DNA from: Hyphomicrobiales bacterium
Lineage (GTDB): Bacteria > Pseudomonadota > Alphaproteobacteria > Rhizobiales > Aestuariivirgaceae
Assembly: GCA_026987255.1 (NCBI GenBank)
Contig: JALSNA010000063.1
Location: forward strand, 1-5,171
Direction: 5' to 3'
DNA: 5,171 nt
Below the pieces are notes generated by a model, which saw only the letters and a program-made list of their open reading frames with translations, did not search any database and was not told the origin of the DNA. Positions 5,103 through 5,171 of this stretch are shown one piece after another. The position numbers were made by a program, and so were the translations under genes. Every line of letters begins with the position of its first letter. Within the stretch, counting starts at the first letter, position 1.

Positions 5103-5171
5103 GATTTTTCCACGGAGATCCGCGCGCACAAGCCCGCTTGCCTGGGTGCAAGGCGGCGCGGATGGTTGCTC

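Noticed and set aside
3817..5104. Two plus-strand open frames covering the NosL genes
   Set aside because: They are antisense to genes with family motifs, signal peptides and ribosome binding sites; the translations show no domain.
5090..5171. FNR/NNR box upstream of the first NosL gene, as expected for a denitrification operon
   Set aside because: No TTGAT-N4-ATCAA-like sequence is present. A weak 5-bp stem (5137-5152) is too small to call.

Overview
All recognisable genes in this GC-rich window lie on the minus strand, so transcription runs from right (about 5090) to left (about 95). High GC, Tat-like leaders, strong Shine-Dalgarno sequences and the familiar GTCATTCCCGC-type palindromic repeats suggest a proteobacterium, most likely an alphaproteobacterium. 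No taxonomic marker is present, so this is an inference.

The layout in transcription order is as follows. (1) An exported NosL-family protein with a methionine-rich tail (4460-5089). (2) A second, divergent exported NosL-family protein (3829-4380). (3) A 110-residue exported protein of unknown function (3479-3811). (4) An FtsX/MacB-type ABC permease (2334-3482). (5) Its MacB/LolD-type ATPase (1654-2337). Genes 3/4 and 4/5 overlap by ATGA and gene 2 is 17 bp from gene 3, so genes 2-5 are almost certainly one operon; gene 1 is 79 bp upstream of gene 2 and probably belongs to it. A 572-bp non-coding gap (1082-1653) follows, filled with nested repeats. Then comes (6), a polytopic membrane protein with conserved-looking Cys-Cys and His-His-Cys-x-x-Cys motifs (95-1081), which ends at a good intrinsic terminator (53-84). 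The first 52 bases hold no gene that I can see.

How the genes may work together: NosL proteins are periplasmic Cu(I)-binding proteins that help mature nitrous oxide reductase. However, nosZ, nosD, nosF and nosY are all absent here. The ABC pair is of the MacB/FtsX mechanotransmission type, not the NosFY type, and no MacA-like adaptor is present. The set therefore looks like a separate envelope copper (or other soft metal) handling module: two metal-binding exported proteins, a small periplasmic partner, an ABC machine acting on the periplasmic side, and a cysteine-containing membrane protein. This role is inferred from family membership and gene order; no substrate can be read from the sequence.

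The most unusual DNA is the gap at 1082-1653. It is bounded by a 17/20 inverted repeat and contains a pair of 26-bp palindromes with compensatory base changes, an 18-bp tandem array that appears to have grown from one palindrome's arm, a diverged direct repeat, and a further degenerate hairpin.
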